Below are positions 56,832 to 64,000 of a stretch of DNA of 64,000 nt, piece after piece (the first letter of the stretch is position 1; the number at the start of each line of letters is the position of its first letter). The stretch spans positions 1,594,572 through 1,658,571 of the forward strand of contig NZ_CP047046.1 in assembly GCF_030408435.1 (NCBI RefSeq), given 5' to 3'. Position numbers and translations under genes: made by a program. Below the pieces are notes generated by a model that did not search any database, was not told where the DNA came from, and saw only the letters and a list, made by a program, of their open reading frames with translations. This DNA comes from Corynebacterium auriscanis. GTDB taxonomy: Bacteria > Actinomycetota > Actinomycetes > Mycobacteriales > Mycobacteriaceae.

Positions 56832-57743
56832 CTACTGCAGGAAGCTACCGGGACTGTGCTCGAATGGGTGTTCTGGCAAGTCCGCAGGATCCACTGCAAA
56901 TTTCATTCCCGGCGCGAAGTGGCGCTTCGGAGAGCCGTACATCTGGGTTTCCATGAGGTAATACTCCGCCATGTAAGGCTCGTCCACCGGCTCCACCAAC
57001 ACTGGGTCCACGGAGATGTTGGCCGAGAAATCGAGGATCTCCTGAACAGTACGGAATGTGTCCAGCAGTTTGAGCTGTGCCCAAGTAGGTGGCATCAGGC
57101 CGATTTTGCGAGCGCGCCAGCCGTCCAACAAAGTGGAGGGGCGGAACCAGCCGGTGGAAGTGGCTTCACGTGTATCGCCGCACGTTTGCTGACCTTCGGG
57201 AAGGGCGGCGACGAAGAACGCTGTGTCGTAGCGAATGGGTTGTTCCTTGGGGGTAACCCAGTTAGCCCATGGTCGGATGAGGTCACTGCGTAACACCAGT
57301 GTGTTGTTGTGCATGAAGTCGGTGAAACTGAGCTGGTGGTTTTCTAGTTGGTGCCGTTCGTCTTGGAACGGGGTGGTATCCCCCACAATGGTGCCGTCGA
57401 GGCGACCGGCTAGAAGCGTTCCCGACTCTTCGAAAGTTTCTCGGACGGCGGCGCACACGAGGGCGCGGGCGATGGCAGGAGATTTCTGGAGACGCTCTGC
57501 CCACCACGCAACTTCGGGGCCCTGCCACTGCACTTCTGGTGAATCTTGGCCATCGCCATCCACGTCACCTGGCATATCGCGCGAATCCACACCGCCACCT
57601 GGGAAAACCGTCATTTGCGGGCAGAACGACATGGTGGACGCGCGCTCCTGGACATATACCTCTGGACCCGACAACGTGTCGCGCAACAGAATCACTGTGG
57701 ATGCGTGTCGGGGCTCAACGGGTCCAAGACGGTGCGGGCTCAT
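56832..57743 (-). CDS. NUDIX hydrolase, NUDT19/CoA-type
   Basis: The Nudix elements are split: FPGGGVDSRDMP (about residue 47) and VCAAVRETFEESGTLL (about 96), separated by a ~40-residue insert, as in the long-box NUDT19-like group that hydrolyses CoA and acyl-CoA. Substrate here is not known. C-terminal YDTAFFVAALPEGQQT is typical. 303 residues. TAAGAT (57757-57752) is 8 nt before the ATG, a leaderless pattern. The 91 bp after the THUMP-gene start hold nothing notable. Confidence 0.85.
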   Translation of the reverse strand: MSPHRLGPVEPRHASTVILLRDTLSGPEVYVQERASTMSFCPQMTVFPGGGVDSRDMPGDVDGDGQDSPEVQWQGPEVAWWAERLQKSPAIARALVCAAVRETFEESGTLLAGRLDGTIVGDTTPFQDERHQLENHQLSFTDFMHNNTLVLRSDLIRPWANWVTPKEQPIRYDTAFFVAALPEGQQTCGDTREATSTGWFRPSTLLDGWRARKIGLMPPTWAQLKLLDTFRTVQEILDFSANISVDPVLVEPVDEPYMAEYYLMETQMYGSPKRHFAPGMKFAVDPADLPEHPFEHSPGSFLQ

Positions 57744-57795
57744 AATTGTTCATCTTAGTCATGAGTCGCGACACGAGTTGCGCGATCGGTAGCTG

Positions 57796-57984
57796 CCACC
57801 CCGACGCACCCGACGAGCACACCACCGGCCCCGACACTAACCCCGACCCGAGCTACCCGAACGGTGACTACCACCCCGACGCACCCGACGAGCACACCAC
57901 CGGCCCCGACACTAACCCCGACCCGAGCTACCCGAACGGTGACTACCACCCCGACGCACCCGACGAGCAAACCACCGGCCCCGA
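57796..57984. repeat. 75-bp tandem repeat overlapping the end of the ABC ATPase gene
   Basis: Copies at 57796-57870 and 57871-57945 are nearly identical, with a partial third at 57946-57984. The third copy encodes the last residues of the ABC protein (RRVRRGGSHRSGSSGRG), and its stop lies at the copy border. An open frame on the plus strand through the array is repeat-derived and rejected as a gene. Confidence 0.88.
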
Positions 57985-58805
57985 TCGTGATGAACCTCAA
58001 TCGGCTGGTGGTAGGCGCGGGTGAGGTTCTCGCTTGTCATGACATCCTCCAGCAGCCCTTGGGCGACAACCTGGCCCTCGTCCAAAAGCATCGCATGCGT
58101 AAACCCCGGCGGTATTTCTTCCACATGGTGGGTGATCATGACGATCGCCGGGGAGTCCGGATCTGCGGCCAATTCACTGAGCAGTTGGATGAGGTCCTCG
58201 CGACCTCCGAGGTCCAGGCCAGCACCGGGTTCATCCAACAGCAGTAGCTCTGGATCGGTCATGAGCGCGCGGGCGATGAGGGTCCGCTTACGCTCGCCTT
58301 CGGACAGTGTTCCCCACTTTCGGTTGGCAAGGTGGATGGCCCCGACGGATTCCAAGATCTCGACCGCCCGATCCTCATCCATTGCTTCGTAGTCTTCGCG
58401 CCAACGGCCCAACACGTCGTAGCCAGCCGAAATAACAAGGTCCGCTACACGCTCATCATTGGGAATGCGTTGTGCCAGCGCTGAGGAACTCATGCCGATA
58501 GCAGTACGGATCTCGCGCAAGTCCACCTTGCCCATTTGTTCGCCCACTAGTCGAACAATGCCCGTGCTAGGAAACATTTGCGCACTAGCTACTCGCATTA
58601 GTGTGGTTTTACCGGCACCGTTAGGCCCAATGATGATCCAGCGTTCATCGAGCTCAACCTGCCAGTTGAGGGGCGAGAGGATCGCATTTCCCTCACGTAC
58701 CACCGACACTCCGCGCATGTCGATCATGATGTCTTCATCCACAGCGGCTTCCTTCGCCGGGCTGGAAATCAGAGGGGACGTAGATGGAGTGCGCTCAACA
58801 GTCAT
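57912..58805 (-). CDS. ABC transporter ATP-binding protein
   Basis: A nucleotide-binding subunit with no membrane partner in the window. Walker A is IIIGPNGAGKTTLMRVASAQ (about residue 57-76), the signature GTLSEGERKRTLIARALM, Walker B PELLLLDEPGAGLDLGGRE, and the switch His in VMITHHVEEIP. I start at ATG 58805 (MTVERTPS), 297 residues; the start is the least certain point, as GAGGC is only just upstream. The last 20 residues are encoded by the 75-bp repeat. Divergent from glgE, the same arrangement as I recall in C. glutamicum. Confidence 0.85.
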   Translation of the reverse strand: MTVERTPSTSPLISSPAKEAAVDEDIMIDMRGVSVVREGNAILSPLNWQVELDERWIIIGPNGAGKTTLMRVASAQMFPSTGIVRLVGEQMGKVDLREIRTAIGMSSSALAQRIPNDERVADLVISAGYDVLGRWREDYEAMDEDRAVEILESVGAIHLANRKWGTLSEGERKRTLIARALMTDPELLLLDEPGAGLDLGGREDLIQLLSELAADPDSPAIVMITHHVEEIPPGFTHAMLLDEGQVVAQGLLEDVMTSENLTRAYHQPIEVHHDRGRWFARRVRRGGSHRSGSSGRG

Positions 58806-58835
58806 GCCTCTAATGGTGCCCGAAACCTCGGCCAA

Positions 58836-58945
58836 CCGAAACAACAACCACCGAATAGACACCCCAAAAACTCACCCAGCCGAAACAACAACCACCGAAT
58901 AGACACCCCAAAAACTCACCCAGCCGAAACAACAACCACCGATTA
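58836..58945. repeat. 44-bp tandem repeat next to the glgE promoter
   Basis: Units start at 58836, 58880 and 58924 with CCGAAACAACAACCACCGA, exactly 44 bp apart; the first two are the same by eye and the third is cut short by the change GAATAGAC to GATTAGGC. That changed sequence provides the -10 of glgE (TAGGCT, 58944-58949). Confidence 0.93.
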
Positions 58946-58957
58946 GGCTTTAAAGGT

Positions 58958-60982
58958 ATGCACACATTCCCCCGGTTAGGCGTGGACAATATCCACCCCG
59001 TCATCATGGAAGGTTCCGTTCCAGCCAAAGCGCTTGTCGGTCAAGTAATGCCTATTAGGGCAACCGTGTGGCGCGAAGGACACGATGCGATCTCTGCCAC
59101 CTTGGTAGTGCGCCGTCCCGCAGGCGCGGAGGGCGGGCGCACCAAGGTCACGATGTTGCCCGATCCGGATAACCCGGATCACCGCCACGCGGTCATCATC
59201 CCCGACGTTCCCGGTTTGTGGACATTCCGGATCGACGCGTGGTCCGATCCAATTGCCACATGGAATAACGCGGTCCAGAAAAAGGTAGCGGCGGGGCAAG
59301 ACGCCGAAGCCCTGGCCAACGACTTGGAAGTTGGGGCCCAGTTATTCGAGCGCGCCGAGGGGAAAGTCTCCCGATCCGCGGTGAGCACCATCAAACAAGT
59401 TGTTGTGGCTTTACGTGATACGAACCTCCCACTGGACCACCGCATCGCGCCAGCCTTCACCGATGAGGTAAAGCGGGCTCTGAATCGGCGTCCTGTGCGT
59501 GACCTGCTCACGAAGGGCCGTGAGTTCGAGATTTTGGTTGAGCCGCTGGAAAGTGGCGTCGGTGCTTGGTATGAGTTTTTCCCCCGCTCGACCGGCGGCG
59601 TTGATGAAACGGGCCAACCAGTACACGGCACTTTTGCAACCGCGGAAAAAGACTTGCCGCGTATCGCAGGAATGGGGTTCGACACGATCTACCTGCCCCC
59701 CATTCACCCGATCGGTACGATCAACCGAAAAGGTAAAAACAACACACTGACCCCGACGGCGCAGGACGTGGGTTCCCCGTGGGCGATCGGTAGCGCCGAA
59801 GGTGGGCATGAAGCAATCCATCCCCAGCTAGGAACAGTCGAAGATTTCACACATTTCGTAGCCGTAGCTCACGAAAATGGTTTGCGGGTGGCACTCGATC
59901 TGGCGTTGCAGTGCGCTCCCGACCACCCTTGGGCAAAGTCCCACCCCGAGTGGTTCACGGTGCTGCCCGATGGGCACATCGCATATGCCGAAAACCCACC
60001 GAAGAAGTACCAAGACATCTACCCTCTCAACTTCGATAACGACCCAGAGGGCATTTACCACGCGGTGCTGGACGTTGTTCGGTTGTGGATCGAGCGCGGA
60101 GTTCGCGTATTCCGCGTGGACAACCCCCACACTAAGCCCACCGCATTCTGGCACTGGCTGATCGGCCAAATCCACGCAGAATTCCCTGATGTGGTGTTCC
60201 TTGCCGAGGCATTCACCCGCCCACCGCGCCTGTATGGGCTCGCCAAGGCCGGATTCACGCAGTCCTACAGCTACTTCACGTGGAAAACCACAAAGGAGGA
60301 GCTCACTGAGTTCGCGACCGATGTGGCCGAAGGCGCGGATGTATTCCGCCCCAACTTGTTCGTCAATACCCCGGACATTCTCCACGAATCGCTGCAAACC
60401 GGTGGCCGAGCGATGTTCGCTATCCGCGCTGCACTGGCGGCAACCATGAGCCCGCTGTGGGGTGTGTATTCCGGTTATGAACTGTACGAATCCACACCTG
60501 TTCATGAAGGTAGCGAGGAGTATCTCAACAGCGAGAAGTACGAACTACGCCCACGTGACTTCGACGTGGAAGATTCCCTAGCGCCGTGGCTCACCCGTTT
60601 GAACGAGATCCGCCGCGCTAACCCAGCCCTTCTGCAGCAACGAAATCTGCACATTCACGAGACATCGAGCGACCACTTGTTGGCCTATTCGCGTGTGGAC
60701 GCAATCACCGGCAATGCCGTGTTGGTGGTAGTGACGCTAGATTCCCACCAGATCCAAGAAGGCACTGTAACCCTGGACCTAGAGGCCTTGGGACTTGCTG
60801 ACCAAGAATCTTTCGAAGTGACGGATCTGGTAACCCAGCAAACGTGGGATTGGTCGAGAGAAAACTACGTGCGCCTGGACCCAGACTTCGAGGTCGCTCA
60901 CATCGTACAGTTACCGCAGATTCCGGAGCACCTGCGCATGGCCACCACATTCCGCCAAGACGAATGGGACCCTCGCAGGTAA
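58958..60982 (+). CDS. glgE: Alpha-1,4-glucan:maltose-1-phosphate maltosyltransferase
   Basis: A GH13_3 enzyme that adds maltosyl units to alpha-glucan in the trehalose-to-glucan pathway. The N-terminal domain precedes the barrel that carries [14 protein letters not shown] (nucleophile Asp, about residue 384) and [12 protein letters not shown] (acid/base Glu, about 416), with [14 protein letters not shown] at the donor site. 674 residues, usual size. TAGGCT lies 8 nt before the ATG. glgB follows so closely that its -10 overlaps the glgE stop codon. Confidence 0.95.
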   Translation: MHTFPRLGVDNIHPVIMEGSVPAKALVGQVMPIRATVWREGHDAISATLVVRRPAGAEGGRTKVTMLPDPDNPDHRHAVIIPDVPGLWTFRIDAWSDPIATWNNAVQKKVAAGQDAEALANDLEVGAQLFERAEGKVSRSAVSTIKQVVVALRDTNLPLDHRIAPAFTDEVKRALNRRPVRDLLTKGREFEILVEPLESGVGAWYEFFPRSTGGVDETGQPVHGTFATAEKDLPRIAGMGFDTIYLPPIHPIGTINRKGKNNTLTPTAQDVGSPWAIGSAEGGHEAIHPQLGTVEDFTHFVAVAHENGLRVALDLALQCAPDHPWAKSHPEWFTVLPDGHIAYAENPPKKYQDIYPLNFDNDPEGIYHAVLDVVRLWIERGVRVFRVDNPHTKPTAFWHWLIGQIHAEFPDVVFLAEAFTRPPRLYGLAKAGFTQSYSYFTWKTTKEELTEFATDVAEGADVFRPNLFVNTPDILHESLQTGGRAMFAIRAALAATMSPLWGVYSGYELYESTPVHEGSEEYLNSEKYELRPRDFDVEDSLAPWLTRLNEIRRANPALLQQRNLHIHETSSDHLLAYSRVDAITGNAVLVVVTLDSHQIQEGTVTLDLEALGLADQESFEVTDLVTQQTWDWSRENYVRLDPDFEVAHIVQLPQIPEHLRMATTFRQDEWDPRR

Positions 60983-60993
60983 ACTTGGTCGTT

Positions 60994-63198
60994 ATGACAA
61001 GTCAAACCCCCGTACAGCTCATCGACGACGACGACCGGACGCGTTTGGTTCAACGTCGGCACCACGCACCGCATGATGTGCTGGGGGTTCATAGCTTGCA
61101 CGACGGCCGTGGCGTTCTCCGTACCGTGCAATGCGGGGCCAGTGCCGTCACGGCCCGCTTGGCCCCTTCAGGCGATGAGATTCAACTCGAGCACATTGGT
61201 GACGACATCTTCGCTGCCGCCCTCACGGTCCCCGCCAGTGAGGTTGCTACCTACGAGCTCGATATCACGTGGGCCGATGGCTCCTCCAGCACCATCAGCC
61301 AAGATCCCTACCGGCAGCCCCCCACAGTGGGCGACGTTGATCAGCACCTTATCGGCGAGGGACGCCACGAGCGCCTGTGGGAAGTACTCGGTGCTCACCT
61401 CTTCGATGACGAGCTGTGCTCCTTCGCCGTGTGGGCACCTCATGCCGCAGGTGTATCCATTATCGGTGACTTCAATGGCTGGAACCCCCGCCAACACCCC
61501 ATGCGAGCGCTGGGCAGCTCGGGGATTTGGGAAATCAGCCTGCCCGGAGTCTCCGCTGGATCCGTTTACAAGTTCCACATCACCACCGGCGACGGCGTGC
61601 ACATGGATAAAGCTGACCCCATGGCTCGATTAGCCGAACGCTCCCCTGCCACTGGCAGCATCGTTGTAGCGCCATCCCGCTACGAGTGGAACGATGGCGC
61701 ATGGCTGGCCAAGCGCGCCACCGCAGCCCACGATCTCAACCCCATGAGCATCTACGAGGTGCACTTCGGCAGCTGGCGCAAAGGTCTGAGCTACCAAGAT
61801 ATGGCCACGGAACTGGTTGACTACGTCCGCGAGAAAGGCTTCACGCACGTAGAGCTCATGGGTATTTCAGAGCACCCCTTCGAGCCGTCATGGGGGTATC
61901 AGGTCACCAGCTACTACGCTCCCAATAACCGCTTCGGTTCACCGGATGATTTGCGTGCGCTGATCGATGCTTTCCACCAAGCGGGCATTGGCGTGATCAT
62001 GGACTGGGTCCCCGGTCACTTCCCCAAGGACGAATGGGCTCTGGGCAAGTTCGACGGCCAAGCCTGCTATGAACACCCCGATCCGCGCCGCGGTGAGCAA
62101 CCTGATTGGGGCACCTATGTTTTCGACTTCGGCCGGGCGGAAGTAAAGAACTTCCTCGTTGCCAACGCCTTGTACTGGTGCCGTGAGTTCCACATCGATG
62201 GCCTGCGCGTGGATGCCGTGGCGTCGATTCTGTATTTGGATTACTCCCGCGAAGAGGGCGAGTGGCTACCGAACATCTATGGTGGCCGGGAAAACCTCGA
62301 TGCCGTGAGCTTCCTGCAAGAAATGAATGCGACCGTGCACCGCGACAGCCCCGGTGTGCTGACCATCGCAGAAGAGTCGACCTCCTGGCCCGGTGTAACC
62401 GCCCCCACCAGCGACAATGGTTTGGGTTTCAGCTTGAAGTGGAACATGGGCTGGATGCACGACACGCTGGAGTATGTTCAACGAGATCCCATCCACCGCA
62501 GCCACCACCACGGAGAAATCACGTTTTCCATGGTGTATGCCTACTCCGAGAAGTACGTGCTACCTATCAGCCACGACGAGGTCGTCCACGGCAAGGGCAC
62601 GCTGTGGTCGCGTATGCCTGCGGGCCACAGTTGGGATCGCGCAGCGATGGTCCGCGCGTTGCTTGCATACATGTGGACTCACCCGGGCAAGAAACTGCTG
62701 TTCCAAGGCCAGGAATGGGGTCAGCCTGCCGAATGGAACGAAGCAAAAGGCTTGGACTGGGCCGATTTGGAAGGCTGGGAGGGCGAATTCCACCGTGGAA
62801 TCTCGGGATTGGTAAGCCAACTCAACCAGCTGTACACTTCCCTGCCTGCTTTGAGCAGCAGCGATCACGATCCGCGCGGTTTCCGTTGGATTGCCGCCGA
62901 TGATGCGGCAAACAACGTGCTTTCTTACCTTCGACGCCACAAGCTGCCCGACGGAAGCGACCAATGGGTAGCCTGTGTGGTCAACTTTTCGGGTTCTTCG
63001 TATTCCAACTACCGGATTGGATTGCCGGTGGCGGGGACGTGGCGCGAGGTACTGAATACGGACGCCACTGAGTTCGAGGGCGCGGGCCGCGCGGTCGGTC
63101 TGGATTTGGACGCCCAAACCCCTGGGTCCCACGGCTTGTCATTCAGCGCGCACTTGGATGTGCCGGCGCACAGCGCGCGAGTGTTCTTGCTGAGTTAG
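60994..63198 (+). CDS. glgB: 1,4-alpha-glucan branching enzyme
   Basis: Introduces alpha-1,6 branches. An N-terminal CBM48 domain has [20 protein letters not shown], then the GH13_9 barrel with [33 protein letters not shown] (nucleophile Asp, about 404), [12 protein letters not shown] (Glu, about 459) and [17 protein letters not shown]. Starts at ATG 60994, which is 8 nt after TAAACT; an open frame above overlaps glgE. 734 residues. Functions with GlgE. Confidence 0.95.
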   Translation: MTSQTPVQLIDDDDRTRLVQRRHHAPHDVLGVHSLHDGRGVLRTVQCGASAVTARLAPSGDEIQLEHIGDDIFAAALTVPASEVATYELDITWADGSSSTISQDPYRQPPTVGDVDQHLIGEGRHERLWEVLGAHLFDDELCSFAVWAPHAAGVSIIGDFNGWNPRQHPMRALGSSGIWEISLPGVSAGSVYKFHITTGDGVHMDKADPMARLAERSPATGSIVVAPSRYEWNDGAWLAKRATAAHDLNPMSIYEVHFGSWRKGLSYQDMATELVDYVREKGFTHVELMGISEHPFEPSWGYQVTSYYAPNNRFGSPDDLRALIDAFHQAGIGVIMDWVPGHFPKDEWALGKFDGQACYEHPDPRRGEQPDWGTYVFDFGRAEVKNFLVANALYWCREFHIDGLRVDAVASILYLDYSREEGEWLPNIYGGRENLDAVSFLQEMNATVHRDSPGVLTIAEESTSWPGVTAPTSDNGLGFSLKWNMGWMHDTLEYVQRDPIHRSHHHGEITFSMVYAYSEKYVLPISHDEVVHGKGTLWSRMPAGHSWDRAAMVRALLAYMWTHPGKKLLFQGQEWGQPAEWNEAKGLDWADLEGWEGEFHRGISGLVSQLNQLYTSLPALSSSDHDPRGFRWIAADDAANNVLSYLRRHKLPDGSDQWVACVVNFSGSSYSNYRIGLPVAGTWREVLNTDATEFEGAGRAVGLDLDAQTPGSHGLSFSAHLDVPAHSARVFLLS

Positions 63199-63251
63199 GG
63201 TCGTACTTGCTGGGTTAAATCGGTTTTAGCTGGGCTCACGCGCACCCGCCA

Positions 63252-64000
63252 GGAGGGTGTCAGATGGTTTGTGTGGGGGGTTCCACCACATAGTCTGAAG
63301 GATGAACCATTATGACAACTATGTCTCCGAAGAAACATCAGAACGCTGATCAGGTTAAGGCTGTTTCCAACAGGATCATGGCGAGCCCGGAATTATCGAA
63401 ACTGATAGGTGAGCTAGCCCAGGCTGCCGATGGCGACATCAACGCGCTTGTCCGCGGGGTGCTGCAGTCATCGATCAACAGCGGCCTGGCCGCTGAAATG
63501 GAGGCGCACCTGGGTTATGAATCCGGTGACCGTACGGCAAAGGCCGCTGCGGGGCAGACAAACCATCGCAATGGTAGTTATTCAAAAACAGTCGATACGA
63601 ACTACGGGCCGATCGAGATTGACATTCCCCGTGATCGTGATGGTTCGTTTATCCCGCGAATGGTTCCCAAAGGCGCCCGTCGGATTACAGAGCTGGATGA
63701 CATGATCGTGTCCTTGTATGCCGGCGGCATGACGATTAGGGATATCCAGCACCATATTCACACCTCCTATGGGGTGGATATGTCCCATGAGACGATCAGC
63801 AACGTCACCGATTCGGTGCTGGATGCCGTCATGCAGTGGCAGCACCGCAAGCTGGATGCGTTTTATCCCATCATGTTTTTGGATGCCATCCGCATCAACG
63901 TCCGCGACGGTGGCAGAGTCGTCAACAAAGCGGCCCACATTGCTGTAGGCATTGACCTCGACGGAATCAAACACATCCTCGGCATCTGGGTTGCCGCCAA
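63252..64000 (+). mobile_element. IS256-family insertion sequence, left part
   Basis: The transposase gene starts at 63312, preceded by about 60 bp that include GAGGGTGTCAGATGGTTTGTG near 63253, a likely left inverted repeat judging by IS256-type ends. The right end is outside the window, so inverted repeat and target duplication could not be checked. The short gap 63199-63251 after glgB shows no gene. Confidence 0.75.
63312..64000 (+). CDS. IS256-family transposase, N-terminal part
   Basis: About 229 residues are visible before the window ends. The text MTTMSPKKHQNADQVKAVSN, then MEAHLGYESGDRTAKAA, TVDTNYGPIEIDIPRDRDG and IVSLYAGGMTIRDIQHHI, is typical of the Transposase_mut family. FYPIMFLDAIRINVRDGG contains the first catalytic aspartate of the DDE triad. 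The frame is intact as far as seen. It inserts or lies just 3' of glgB, not disrupting it. Confidence 0.94.
   Translation, partial: MTTMSPKKHQNADQVKAVSNRIMASPELSKLIGELAQAADGDINALVRGVLQSSINSGLAAEMEAHLGYESGDRTAKAAAGQTNHRNGSYSKTVDTNYGPIEIDIPRDRDGSFIPRMVPKGARRITELDDMIVSLYAGGMTIRDIQHHIHTSYGVDMSHETISNVTDSVLDAVMQWQHRKLDAFYPIMFLDAIRINVRDGGRVVNKAAHIAVGIDLDGIKHILGIWVAA

Noticed and set aside
57746..58024. 92-codon plus-strand frame rich in PDAPDE and TTGPD text
   Set aside because: It is a direct translation of the 75-bp tandem repeat, lies antisense to the ABC gene end and has no ribosome site.

Overview
The window reads as a chromosomal segment of a mycolic-acid actinobacterium, most likely a Corynebacterium. 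By eye the GC content is moderately high. The evidence is the gene content and order: ilvBNC next to a MscCG-type channel gene, a PH-domain gene and ilvD; lysG/lysE; gatCAB with pfkA, an ACT-domain gene and ligA; mnmA with a cysteine desulfurase; etfBA; and glgE-glgB divergent from an ABC ATPase. From memory, much of this order is shared with Corynebacterium glutamicum and, more loosely, with the Mycobacterium tuberculosis region from ilvC to etfB. A single-polypeptide type I fatty acid synthase also fits the genus. No tRNA, rRNA or CRISPR array was seen. About twenty genes carry a TAnnnT -10 hexamer only 6-9 nt before the start codon, which points to frequent leaderless transcripts.

Layout. 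1-8 kb: branched-chain amino acid synthesis (ilvC partial, ilvN, ilvB on the minus strand; ilvD on the plus strand). A complete transcription attenuator with a 12-codon leader peptide precedes ilvB, and a MscCG-like glutamate-export channel and a PH-domain gene lie between. 8-12 kb: a glutathionyl-hydroquinone-reductase-like protein, lysG/lysE and a DoxX-type membrane protein. 12.3-19.7 kb: two divergent three-gene operons encoding five glycosyltransferase-like proteins and one WcbI-like protein; this is the main accessory locus. 20-28.7 kb: gatB, a DUF4261-type protein, pfkA, a NUDIX protein, gatA, gatC, an ACT-domain protein and ilvA. 28.8-45 kb: a dicarboxylate symporter, a DEDDh exonuclease, a tiny acidic protein, then a malonyl-CoA/fatty-acid block (acpS, 3002-residue FAS-I, acyl-CoA carboxylase beta and alpha). 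45-53.4 kb: ligA, a 72-residue porin-like peptide, a MetE-like protein, mnmA, a DCC protein, a cysteine desulfurase and an AAA ATPase with iteron-like repeats upstream. 53.5-63.2 kb: etfA/etfB, a THUMP-like methyltransferase, a NUDIX protein, an ABC ATPase, glgE and glgB. 63.25 kb to the end: the left part of an IS256-family element.

How the genes work together. The acc genes supply malonyl-CoA, FAS-I builds acyl chains, and AcpS activates the ACP domain of FAS-I. IlvA, IlvBN, IlvC and IlvD form the Ile/Val pathway under attenuation control. GatCAB corrects mischarged Gln/Asn tRNAs. The cysteine desulfurase probably supplies sulfur to MnmA for tRNA 2-thiouridine. GlgE and GlgB build alpha-glucan from maltose-1-phosphate. 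The window is unusually rich in short tandem and dispersed repeats, both between genes and inside linker regions of proteins. The most interesting items are the ilvB attenuator, the divergent glycosyltransferase/WcbI locus, the structured leader of the acyl-CoA carboxylase operon, the iteron-like array before the ATPase gene, the inverted repeat enclosing the ilvA start, and two tiny genes (44 and 72 codons).
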